From Paulownia fortunei (Eukaryota; Streptophyta; Magnoliopsida; Lamiales; Paulowniaceae): a DNA stretch of 64,000 bases. Positions 39,579 through 50,872 of the stretch are shown here, in pieces. The notes beneath the pieces are model-generated. The model was not told the DNA's origin, did no database searches, and saw only the letters and a list, made by a program, of their open reading frames with translations. The stretch lies in the NCBI GenBank assembly GCA_019321725.1, contig CM033106.1:26648118-26712117 (forward strand). The letters run 5' to 3'. Numbering within the stretch: position 1 is the stretch's first letter; the number at the start of each line of letters is the position of its first letter. Made by a program: the position numbers and the translations under genes.

Positions 39579-42500
39579 TTTTGAACAATTCAATATTTAT
39601 TACAAGAATGCTTTTTTTTTTTTTCTTTAATTTTTTTTGGAATTGGGTTTTACAATCTTCATTCATTTTTGAGTAAGAGAGACCACGAAATGTTCCATTT
39701 TAATTCGAATTTTCAAGTTTCCCATCTTGTTTTCCATGCACTGTCAATGATCCAATTCATCCTTAGTAAGTGCAATAGTTATTTTCTTAGTTACAGTTTT
39801 TTCTTGAAAATTGAGTATGATAGCGTATTAATAAACCAAATAATTATTAAACTATTTAAATAAAAAGACAAACTATGCATCAAAGTTCACAAGTATAATC
39901 ATAAAATTATGTCTTAAAAGTCCAGATGAAGTCATAAAACCAATACGAATATGAAATTATATTAATATTGAAATTTGGACTTTAAGATACGTGAAATTTG
40001 ATGATATTTGTATTGACTCAAGTGAAATTTGGACTCAAAATTCTCAGTGATATTGATAATTTTAATTCCATCGGTAATTTGGGTATCAGATGATATGCTA
40101 AAATTAATTATTTGAAAGGAATTTGGTGACTTGGTCCAACCCTAACATGACACAACGCAGCTTTATAAATATTAATTTAAATATTTTATTGTAAAATAAT
40201 ATTCTATTTCGTATTTATCTCATTAAAAATACGTTATGTATATATTAATAACATCGTCAATATAAATATTTTATACGGAGAATCCAAACAGAATAAATAC
40301 GATTCTTTAGGGTTGAACCAGTCAAGTTTTATAGAAATTATTTTCCTAACAAAAAAACATAGAGCAAATGTAATTGACAATAGCAAAGAATCCTCATATT
40401 CATACAAGGATAAACCCTCTTGCTTAGTTTAGTAGGCAAGTAATTTTGATTAACTTAATTATTGTTTTTGTGTTTTAGATTAAAGCTCATGTGATGATTA
40501 GGTAGAGGGGTTAGACATAAATGCTGCACCTGCCATTAAATTTCCACTTAACTAAACAAGAAGTGGGTGTATTTAAAGAAGTTTTAGCATGTCAAGATCA
40601 GTGATCATAGAACAATAATTATTGATAATAATGGGGAGTTATGACATAAAATTCAATAATTGCATTTTCTTATTTTAGCCTGCTATATATTGGCTCTGGG
40701 TCATAGGAGGATTGTTTTCATGTCAAAACTATAGGCTTTGTTTAGTGTCAGATTATTTTCAGTTCCAGCAGTTTCTGTGTTTTCGGAAAATAAAGCTAAA
40801 ATATTCAAAGATTGGATTCTTCAAAATATATTTTTATTCCTTCCCAAAATAATATAAAAAATCCTAATCATTATTATACATTCATATATATATTTGTACA
40901 TATTCAACTCACCTTGTCAATAAAAAAAAAATTATCTAATTATTATATCAATTTAAAAAATAATATATGACAATATAAAATAATGATAAAAATAACTGTC
41001 TTTTTCAGAACTAAAACCAAAAATATATCACAATTCCCTATATATTTTTTATTTTTTGTAAAAATAATAGAACTAGAACTGAACTAACTCTAAATAAACC
41101 CTATAAATTTCAGCCATTTTCCTGCTAAGTTTTCTAGCTTTTTTTTTCAAGTTTCGTGTATTTTTATCATTCTGAATCACTAACGGGCCTAAATCCCAAC
41201 TCATAGATTAAACATATATTTGCTATTATTACCCCAAATTTCGTAATTCTTCTAATCCCTTTGTAGAAAGTGGAAACCAGTTTCCTCAGCCACATTGGGC
41301 CTAGGATTCTTGACCCACATATAAATAACTGTTGCAAACTACCTTTTCGTTATTTTGAAATAGTATTACATTATTTCATTTTATTTCAAACTTTGAAGAA
41401 ACGGAAAGTGATTGCTTATCAAATAATTTTAAAAGAAATTTATCTTAGGACACATTTTTTCTACAAACATATACTTGCTTTGGGGTTTCTCCCCCAAAAA
41501 AATTCACAATATATTTTTTACTTTCTAAAAATATATCACATCCAAATACTTTATAAAAAAATATCACATTAACTATAATCATTACATTTTATCCCTAATT
41601 TACATATTATTATTATATTATAAAAATAAATATATATATTCATATTTAAATACATTTAAAAAGTATATAACTATTATAATTTTATCTCTCACTCAATCAC
41701 ATTATCAAAAAATATTTTTCTTATAGTAAAACTACTATGCCAAGCGATCGCTGGCATTATCTTGAATTCTTCTTAAAACTTACTTAGCTTCTGTCACATC
41801 AATAATTTACTGAAAAAAAAAATTACAAGTAATAAAATATTCATGACGGGTCCCACATAAAACTATAATTAAACATAAAAAATAGAACTAAGCCAATATG
41901 CGGGGATCCTAGGAGCATACACGATAGTATTCACCGTCCTCTATATTAAATATTCAACTATAAATATTTGAAGTTTTATGTTTGGAAGTTATTTATTTTT
42001 CTCTTCATTGTTTTGATTTTTTTTTATATTATTTTTTAAGAAGAATTTAAAATTTTAATTGAGAACGACATTAGAACGACTCATCTCATCACTAAAAAAA
42101 AATATTAAAAAATAAATTATTCCTTTCATCACACTGTGAACTCAAACAACATCAATCCGTTTCGTTATTCACTCCTCAAATTTCAAAAGTTTAAAGTGAT
42201 TTGCACTAAATTTCTCTTTAATTGAATATTGTGGAGAACATTTTTCTTTTATTCTATCATAAAAACATTTTCATAGTGTTTGCTTACCTCTTAGAATCGA
42301 AACTCATAATTCTTTCAATTCAAATATGGCAAATATTTCATGAACTCTGACCTTAAGAATTCAATTCTAAGTATCCAAGCACAAGGCTGATATTGATTGA
42401 AGTTGGCATCCTTTTTACCAAAAGATTGAAGCCAAGAAACCAACAAGGCCAACTTGGAAGTTGCTCCAAAAATGAGTAATATAGTGATAAAGGAATGAAC

Positions 42501-42705
42501 TTTGTCTCTTACAACTCAAGTCCAACAAATAATTCAAGAACCTAAGGCAAAAGAGAAGACTGTGCAAAAAGACTTAGATGGAAAATGCAAGAGGCAAGGA
42601 ATCACTTGATTATGGAGGAAGAAAGGAAGCCTTTTTTTGGGCTGGCCACAGTTTCAAAAAATGTTCACTCTCTTCAACACGTATTCTTCTCCACTTCCCC
42701 TTATC
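39579..42705. other. AT-rich intergenic region
   Basis: No gene is recognised over 3.1 kb. There are only AT-rich sequence, short repeats, and an isolated palindrome at 41737-41757. Confidence 0.55.
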
Positions 42706-42711
42706 TTACTC

Positions 42712-42721
42712 GTATAAAATG
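42712..42721 (+). promoter_or_regulatory. Probable TATA box of the thaumatin-like gene
   Basis: cgtataaaat lies about 75 bases before the ATG at 42793, which fits a leader of roughly 45 bases. Confidence 0.5.
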
Positions 42722-42792
42722 TTACACACTTCTATCTTTCAGTGTCTCAGTACACAAACAAAACTAGTACTGGTTATTACCAAGTTAAAGAA

Positions 42793-43964
42793 ATGGCCTT
42801 CAATGTTGGCACAGTTTTGCTGGCCTGGCTTCTCATAGCATCAGGTGAAATTTCATGTCTCCTTCATGTTTGTCTTTGTTCGTCTCTTTTTTCACAGCGA
42901 AAAAAGGGACTGATGGTTTATCCCTCGACGTTGCTATAAAGCCTTTCAACATATTTTCAAGAAAATGTAGCATTCTGATATCTTGAAATGAAATTCTGCT
43001 AATATGCATGTGAATGTGGCTTTCTTTGCAATAAACAAGCACAAATTTTTCTTATCTTGTTTAACTACTACTACAGGGATAAGATTATCCAAGTGCACAA
43101 ACTTTACCATCATAAACTACTGCAAGGAGACGATATGGCCCGGGATAACACCTAACAACTTCAGTGGCGGAGGCTTTGCTTTGAGACCAACTCAGTCTGC
43201 TGTCTTCACTGCTCCACCTGCCTGGCACGGCCGGATATGGGCTCGGACAGGTTGCAATTTTGATAGAAATGGCAACGGCACATGCCAAACAGGTGGCTGT
43301 GGAAGTGTTCTGCAATGCACAGGGCCAGGCCTTCCCCCTGCTTCAATTGCTGAATTTGCCCTTGGAGATATCGACTACTATGATGTCAGCCTGGTCGACG
43401 GATTCAACCTGCCCATCATAGTGAAACCTGTCAGCGGCAAAGGTAACTGCAGCTCTGCTGGCTGTGACAATGATCTGCGGCCCAACTGCCCACCCGAGCT
43501 TACGTTGAAGTCTGATGGGAAGACCATAGCTTGCCAAAGTGCATGCAATGTGTTCAACACTGATGAGTATTGTTGTAGAGGGGCATTCTCCACTCCTATG
43601 GCATGTTTGCCCACAAACTACTCAAGAACTTTCAAAACAGCTTGCCCCGCAGCTTACAGCTTTGCTTATGATGATCCTACTAGTATTTTAACTTGCACAG
43701 CCACAGATTATGTCGTGACGTTTTGTTCCTCAAGGCATGTCTCTAAATTCTTCCTCTTGGCTGCACAAGATCTGATTTTTATCCTATAATTTTCTAACAT
43801 TCTGTTTTTTTTCGTGTTGTACTAGGAATCAAACACAATGCACGTATCATAACAATAGGCTTACATGTAATAGAGCTACCGGGATGTTGAAGGGACACTT
43901 TCAAGTGTGGAAGCTCCTGTTGATGGCAGTTGCTGTGGGGATTAGCATACCAGTTATGGTGTGA
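42793..43964 (+). CDS. Thaumatin-like protein (PR-5 family) with hydrophobic C-terminal tail
   Basis: Three exons (42793-42844, 43077-43734, 43826-43964) give 282 residues. The short first exon, interrupted by a phase-1 intron, encodes most of a signal peptide (VGTVLLAWLLIASG). The thaumatin domain has FTIINYCKETIWPGI, the WARTGC and GNGTCQTGDCG-like block (TCQTGGCG), DVSLVDGFN, CPAAYSFAYDDPTS and FC. All sixteen conserved cysteines of the family can be placed, with three more: one just before the domain and two near the end. The C-terminus (WKLLLMAVAVGISIPVMV) is hydrophobic, like a GPI-anchor signal or membrane tail. The second intron begins with GC (43735) instead of GT; only that junction keeps the frame. 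Family knowledge: these are secreted or cell-surface proteins often linked to defence or glucan binding. Actual role unknown. Confidence 0.9.
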
Positions 43965-44934
43965 AGAGCAAAAGTTTTAATTTTGATGTTGAAAAGATGT
44001 TTTCCAGCCCTGGAAATTTTGATTCACTCTGTGATTGCTTTCAGAAACATATGGAGAACCTTCTAAAACTGATTTCTCAGATGCTTTGTATCCAAATTCT
44101 GCACAAGCCATGGCTATTAAGGAAACTGATGAAAACCTGGGACTCATGCAATCTAACAATCATTAGAATAAAAAGGAGAAGAACATAAAACTGCCCCTAT
44201 AAAATTACAACATATGCAGACACAGAGTCCTGGCTAATTACTCTCTGAATAGTTTCTTATTTTACTCGATCAACTTGTTTCTCGGGCACCCTTGGTTACG
44301 CATAAAGATATCATTTCATTTTATGGCGTCTAATTGGATATTAACTAAGTGAATAACATGAAATTTATCCAAGAAATATGTTTCGAGAACTCGAGCTCCG
44401 TTTTGACAGCATTGAACCAAACCTTTGTAGACAAAATAAATGTCATTAAATAATGAAAGAAAATGCAAAATAAAATACTTATTCTTCACTTAGTCACTTA
44501 GCTATCATTCCATGAAAAAATCTCATCTAAAGATATCCCCTTCCATCTGGGATTAACTTAGATTCTGTCTCCTTCCTTGCATGCTTTGGTCTAAGAAATT
44601 AGGTGTGACGTCACAAGAAAACTACCAAAAAGGAAGAAGAAAGAAAAGCAAAAGAGGTGGGAGACACTAACTTATTTTCTTGTACTCCAAAAGATTATTA
44701 AAAATTTTAAAACTAATTACACAATTTTAATTTACGGGAGTATTTTAAATTGCATTGAAGGGGCCAATCATTATATTTTCACATATTTAACTTTTACAGT
44801 ACATAATTAAAAGAAATGACATTATATATATATTTATGAAAAAAATTAATGATTGGACCAAATTAATTAACTACCTCCCCAACAAATGTAACTGCAAAAC
44901 ACTCCAACAACCACCACCACAAGCCACCAATCCC
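43965..44934. other. Spacer between the thaumatin-like gene and the FBN3 gene
   Basis: It holds the 3' UTR of the thaumatin-like gene and the FBN3 promoter. A TATA-like cattatatatatattta at about 44819-44835 lies some 100 bases before the FBN3 start. No other gene seen. Confidence 0.45.
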
Positions 44935-47900
44935 ATGGCCTTATCCACACTCTCTCCGCCACCTCCACCGTCTCTTACCACTCCGTCCTCCGCCCCCACC
45001 TCCTCCTCCTCCTCCTCCTCACTCCCCAAGCTCCTCCACCCCATTGCCACCGTCTCTTTCCCAGCCAACCCTCATAGCTACTGCCTCTCAACCGCCACGG
45101 CCACCACTCCGACGCCTGCAGCTCAGCACAAGTGGAGGACCCACGTCTCCTTCTTCACGACTTTCTTGGGCAACAACAAGACTAAGAATGCAGAGGCCAT
45201 CAAGGAAGAGCTTCTTGAAGCCATTGCACCTCTTGATCGTGGTGCTGAAGCCACCCCTGAAGACCAGCAAAAAATCGATCAGGTGTATAATAGTATCTCT
45301 TAATTTTCAGCTTCTTGGCTTTCTTGCTAGTCGGAAATACTTGGTTTTTATCCGTAGATTGAAGGAAATATTTTTTCTCAGGTAGATTTTCCATCTTGGA
45401 GAATGTTTATATTACCAAATTAATCTGAAATCAGCATCCGTAAATTTTCATTGTTAAAAGCATTTGGTGTCACTTTAATTAATCCCTGTTGAACTTTTAT
45501 GTCAAGATTCTGGAACTGAAAGAGTTGTACTAGGATGAAATGTCCGATGAAAAGATCCATATGAATTTCTGACAAACTGATAATGCAAGATTATACCCCT
45601 ATGCTTTTGAAACTGCAGGATAATGCACTCTCTCTGGAATAATATGTTCCATTTAGGACATTTTTTCAGCCGACAATCTTCCAGGATAAAGAATTTTGTT
45701 TTCTTGGCATTTAATTGTTTCCTTTTCCTTTTGTTTCTCAACTTTGTCCTTAGTTAGATAGCTCGCAAACTAGAAGCTCTTAATCCAACAAAAGAGCCGC
45801 TGAAGTCTAATTTGCTCAATGGGAAGTGGGAGCTCATATACACTACTTCACAATCAATTTTACAAACTCAGGTACGACTTTTTATCCATTGGTAAGTCAA
45901 TTTTGATATGTCTTGGCTTGAATGACTATGATTTAAATGAAACTAGTAGGTGAGATAAGTATCATCATACCATTGCTCATTTGTGTTACAGGATCACGCA
46001 TGATCCACACATGATAAGCACATGCTCACAACCAAATATGCGTATAGAAATCAAGAAAAAATATGAAATAGGTCCAGAATTGGCCTGAAATCCTAAGCCA
46101 CATTTGAGCATTTAACCAGAATTAATGCTTTGTCTTTGGAGGTTTCTCTGTTTGCATGCTTTAATTTATTTTAGAAATCCAAGCATACAAATTGGCCAAA
46201 TAAAAGTCTAATATGGAATAAATAGATATTTAAGCTGCCTTTTGTTTCTCATTGATGTAATCACCTGTTGAAGCCATTAACACTGATTTGCCACTTTTTG
46301 TGCTTTTGCTTTCATGCCAGTATGTGTTGAAATTTCTCACACACTAACTTTGTGAGCAGAGACCCAAGTTCTTAAGATCTAGAACAAATTATCAAGCTAT
46401 TAATGCTGATACACTTCGGGCTCAAAATATGGAATCATGGCCATTCTTCAATCAGGTAAACTCAGGTCTTGTTGTCAGTACTCCATTTTTCTCTGAGTAA
46501 TAGGTATCCTTCACTTCTATGTAGCTCAAAGTGTTGCCCTTCTGGAATCTCATCAATATCCATAATCAATGAGAATTGCCTGAAGTGCAACATGAGTTAT
46601 CTATGCAGATTAGCAAGTTGAATGTGGAATATGCTAAGATTGTGTCCTTTTTGTTGTCATGAATGGTTGATGGTTGATGAAGTCCAAAATGAGTCTTGTG
46701 CAAACTTTCAATTCTCTAGATATATTGATCCTGTACTTCCCTCTTCCTTTTTCTATTAAGCCTTACCTTTACATCTCTCTCTATCTAAAAATGTGGCCTC
46801 TACTAAAATCTTTAAAATTACTTTTTGTTTGTGTCTATGAAATTCTTGATTATAAGGCATCTGATAGATGGAAAAGATAGCTGATTAGTCCTGTTCGTGA
46901 TAAAGACCATTACAGTAAACTCAGATGCAGAATCAGTTAAATAATCATGGCGACTCTGAATCTTATATTTCCCCACAAGCTTTTGAGCAAACACATCCTG
47001 GTTTTTCAAGTTGGCATAGCAGTGTCATTATGTTTGTTGTTGATTCCACAGACAAGTCATCTTGAAACTGGAAAACTTGGATTTGTATGCAATACAAGTT
47101 TAAAGTCTGAAATTTGTCTGGATTTGTGTCTTTGGAGCTTAACTTGTACTAGAAATCTGGAGGGATGGGTATCCACACTCTTGGCATGGTCTCTTCGCTT
47201 TCTAGTACATTAATTCTGTTATCGGCGCAATATTTGTGACTATCTGCAGTAATTTTATGTCTCTTTGCACCAACCTCGGCAACTTAATTCTCCTGTAGGT
47301 TACAGCAGATTTAACACCTCTGAATGCAAAGAAGGTGGCTGTAAAATTTGATGTTTTCAAGATTGGTGGACTGGTAAGTCCTACCTTACTAACTCTGCCA
47401 TATTATTAACAACAATAATTCATCTTTGTCATTTCCAAAGTACTTGCTTGAATTCTTTTCTATTCACATTCAACCAATGAAAAATCTACACACTAATATG
47501 AAAAGGCTAAACGGAGGCAAAGAGTGAATCTTCATGATTTACAAGGCTCATTAAAAGTTGCCGTAAATCATGCATTGTTCAACAGATATGAAGTCAAATT
47601 ACTTACTGGTGCATACTGATGAGAGATCCCTGTTACCAGATATCTGTTGAACCCTTTTTTCTTTTCGCTTACTGGATACATACTGGTGACAGATACCTGT
47701 TAAAGCTCCTGGACGAGCTCGAGGGGAGCTTGAAATTACTTACTTAGATGAAGAGTTAAGGTGAGATGATGAACTCAATTGTATAAACTTGGCCTTTTCA
47801 TTTGTGACTGCATTTATAAGTTCGCTATTTCATATCTGGATTTAATGCAAAACAACAAATTGTAGCTTGCCACACACTTTTTCCTCAAGGTAACAAGAGG

Positions 47901-48196
47901 ATGCATAATCATATTTTTTTACAACATTCCCAAGAAAGACTCTGAGTGATTGCAAAAACAGTATTGACATTACTACTAACTAAAAATGTTTATTTTCATG
48001 CATATGTTTTAGTAAACTTAATGTGCTTGCACCTTGTAGTCCTCCATTCTTCCATCGTCGGGCAAGAGTTTCAAAATCTATATGCATAAAGAATTACAAT
48101 GTGTTCCTTTTTTCTTGTGGCAGGGTGTCAAGAGGTGACAAGGGCAATCTCTTCATCTTGAAAATGGTTGACCCATCCTATCGAGTCCCTACTTGA
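44935..48196 (+). CDS. FBN3: Plastid fibrillin / plastid-lipid-associated protein, FBN3 (PAP4) type
   Basis: Six exons (44935-45282, 45758-45871, 46360-46455, 47299-47373, 47693-47760, 48124-48196) give 257 residues. A Ser/Pro/Thr-rich transit peptide covers about the first 65 residues. The PAP/fibrillin domain then reads [99 protein letters not shown] and [21 protein letters not shown], agreeing with Arabidopsis PAP4/FBN3 as I recall it. Family knowledge: fibrillins bind lipids in thylakoids and plastoglobules, and FBN3 is a thylakoid member. I chose the ATG at 44935 because the family starts MALS-like; an in-frame ATG at 44836 would add 33 residues. Intron 3 (46456-47298) is the longest. 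The stop codon is only about 200 bases from a U2 snRNA fossil. Confidence 0.93.
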
Positions 48197-48395
48197 TATG
48201 CATGAAAAGATCATCTTTTCGCCCATAATACTTCATAAAATTAGAATTATAACTTTTTTTCTAGAAGAATGTTCTTTGAAAATAATATCATTTTCATGTA
48301 TTTTTTTACCCCATAAACACTTGCAATCTCACAATTTTGAGCTTATACGGACACAAGCTGAATCCATTTGTTCACCCATAAAATTTCGGACTTGA

Positions 48396-48478
48396 GTAGT
48401 GCAACCCATGAGCGACACACGCAAAGGCCCAGGTAGCAAGCTACCTTACCTTCCCCATACAAAAATAAATTTAATACC
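48396..48478 (-). pseudogene. Truncated U2 snRNA fossil (3' half)
   Basis: On the minus strand this stretch resembles the 3' part of the intact U2 gene at 49402-49597. It shares the stem-loop IV block gtagcaagctacctt, agtgcaaccc/gcatg, gcgac and the ttccccataca/ttcccccta junction, then fades near aaataaatttaat. The 5' half with the branch-site recognition sequence, and the promoter, are absent, so it cannot make a functional U2. It lies in or just after the 3' UTR of the FBN3 gene, on the opposite strand. Confidence 0.85.
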
Positions 48479-48499
48479 GTTTTATTTTTATATCATGTC

Positions 48500-49385
48500 T
48501 CTCAAGCGTTGTGCATTTTTGTGGTCGACGTGGTACAAGAAAAGAACATCTTTGCTCCACACTTGAGGTTTTTCTTCGTCTGCATAAATATGAACAGCAA
48601 ATTCCAATAGCCTAATATCCTTTCTTTCAACTGATTATTCTGACCAAAGAATTGTTTTTATGTAGTAATTTGAATAGTTTCAACAAATTAGCATAGAATA
48701 ATTTTTCATTTTTTTTGGCGTTCTCTTTCTTGACATAGATATGTCAGTTTTAGCAGCTGTGGGACGTGGAATTCATCTAATTATGTTTATCAATGGCTTA
48801 CCATTTGAGAAAATGGCAGAAGGATTATCTCTACAATCATTTTTTTTAAATATTTTTTGGTGTGGGGAGGGTGGGGGTCGTACGTGTCAGTGGCAGACTG
48901 GCTTAGCAACAAATGGTTCAGTTCAGTATATTTCAGTGAAAGTGTTTTGAAAATTTAAGTAAAATATAGCTACATTAAAAGCATTAAATTAGAACTGATC
49001 AGTGCCCGAGTTGATTTTGAATTTTTCTGTTAAAAAAAATTTGGAATTATCATGTGAATGAGCAAAATAAGAGTGACCAAATTAGTATAATTCGTGGAGA
49101 AAGAGGAAATTAGTGAGAACACATATGAAAAATTCCCTTCACAATGTCCAAGACGTGTAATTATTCCCTGATCTAATACATTTTTCTTTTTCAATTTTAC
49201 TCTAATTGAATGAACTGTTTCGTAGCATTTGTCAATTTGGGGTTTGAAAACTTCCAAAGTGCATGCTCTCTCCAAATACCAATAATTAACAATTCAGTAG
49301 TACGCCTCTAAACAATTAACCAAATTGGTTGTTGAATCCAACATTATTTGATCCATTAACCAATCAGATAACATTTAAAAACAAA
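48500..49385. other. Intergenic stretch without a recognised gene
   Basis: AT-rich sequence between the U2 fossil and the intact U2 gene. No open frame or RNA structure recognised. Confidence 0.5.
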
Positions 49386-49386
49386 T

Positions 49387-49399
49387 TTTTAACTCAGTT
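49387..49399 (-). terminator. Plant snRNA 3' box of the U2 gene
   Basis: Just after the U2 3' end the minus strand reads CAAACTGAGTTAAA, fitting the plant 3'-end formation box CA(N)3-10 AGTNNAA. Confidence 0.65.
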
Positions 49400-49401
49400 T
49401 G

Positions 49402-49597
49402 GTGGGGTGCGCCAGGACCGTGCAATAGTGCAACGCATGGGCGACGCGCTAAAACCCAGATAGCAAGCTACCTTGATGGGCCTTCCCCCTAAAAAAATTA
49501 ATTTAATATCATGTGGGCCATTGGCCCACGTATCAGATATTAAACTGATAAGAACAGATACTACACTTGATCTTAGCCAAAAGGCCGAGAAAGGTAT
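49402..49597 (-). ncRNA. U2: U2 spliceosomal snRNA
   Basis: The minus strand begins ATACCTTTCTCGGCCTTTTG, the invariant U2 5' end, and continues with the branch-site recognition sequence GTAGTA (49564-49559), the stem-loop II region (CAGTTTAATATCTGATA), a perfect GTGGGCC/GGCCCAC stem, a T-rich Sm site region (AATTTTTTTAG) and the stem-loop IV block GGTAGCTTGCTATC. The length is about 196 bases, as in Arabidopsis. U2 pairs with the intron branch point in the spliceosome. The full length, uninterrupted core and complete flanking signals suggest an active gene. The 3' end is placed to within a few bases. Confidence 0.97.
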
Positions 49598-49622
49598 GAG
49601 CTTTGAGGTGTTGGGCCGATCG

Positions 49623-49632
49623 TTTTTATAAT
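49623..49632 (-). promoter_or_regulatory. TATA box of the U2 gene
   Basis: ATTATAAAAA on the minus strand is centred about 30 bases upstream of the U2 5' end. Confidence 0.8.
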
Positions 49633-49663
49633 CTATGTCTCTGGGGTTTCTTACCTTCACAAA

Positions 49664-49674
49664 CGATGTGGGAA
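49664..49674 (-). promoter_or_regulatory. Upstream sequence element (USE) of the U2 gene
   Basis: TTCCCACATCG matches the plant snRNA USE (RTCCCACATCG) at ten of eleven bases. It lies about 33 bases upstream of the TATA box, the spacing that specifies RNA polymerase II (pol III snRNA genes have about ten bases less). Confidence 0.85.
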
Positions 49675-49699
49675 ACTGAATAAGAAACTCAGCTGGCTT

Positions 49700-50872
49700 C
49701 ATTTCTTCTTCACAGCTTTGGGAACTTTGCAGAGCTTTGTTCTCTTTTTCTCTTGTATAATTTCCTCAAACTATGATAGAAAACCATCATCAAGAAACCA
49801 GAATAAGAGGCTTGATTAGGTAGAAAAAACACCGGATCAAATATCAAGAACCGTGTAAAAGAATATTCATAACAGATACAGTTTTCAAGATTTAAACTTA
49901 TAATATAGTAGTATTTGTCATTTATTCTTGTGAGTTTACAAGAATCAAACACCTATGGGATGAGATGATACAAAGTTTTGAAAGGTTTTTGCTAGTAAGC
50001 AACTGCCTGGGCAATTAGGCTCGACCCAAATGTTTAAGCAATTGTCATGTAAGCCAAATTCAATTACTCCCTTGTTTACTTTTATGCACAAATAACTATC
50101 AACCGAAAAACATTATATACATATGGAGCTTAGGCGTTTTCGTTACTCTTTAAGTGGTACATAGTTTAACACTGATATAAGTACAATACAAATGAATAAG
50201 GAACAAAAACTTCATGGTGAGCGATGTAAACTTGAGCTCCTATTTCGTTGCTTCTTTCTGTTCTGTATATGTATGTTAATTTTTTTAAAGAACGTGCCCC
50301 AGGCCTAGACCAGGCTTATTACCATATTCTTCTAAGACAATGCTAATCTAGGATACTAATAAAACGATGACCTGACAACACAAAATGAAACAGAAAGGCA
50401 CTTAATATACTATGAAACCTGAGCTTGTCAATATGATTTGAACTGCAGAGGCAGAAATCTAGTATATCATTCTTTGCATAACAATCACAAAGGACAAAAG
50501 TGCAACCTGAAATTGAGGTTGACTCTCATAACAACCAGCTACTCGTATTCTACACACAAAAAGAAATAATAATAATAAAAAAAAAATTATACACAAAGTA
50601 AAAGGTCGAATGAAGACCTAAGAAGGCAGGGAGGAAAACCTTATTGACTCGCTAATGTATTTACCATGCTTGATTCCTACCCTACTTGTATTCACTTTGT
50701 TTTTTGCTTCGATTCATCCATATTCTACAATATTGTTGTACAAGATGAGACCAAACATGCCAACGAGAAGGTATTTCGTGCATCTTGAGAGGTCCAACCT
50801 CCATTCCATAGAAAAGTTGCAGGTTCCAAGATTAAGCAGTTCTCGTGATGGCTTTTCTGATCTTCTGGATGA
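49700..50872. other. Spacer between the U2 promoter and the patatin-like gene
   Basis: Probably contains the 3' UTR of the patatin-like gene (minus strand). No other gene seen. Confidence 0.5.
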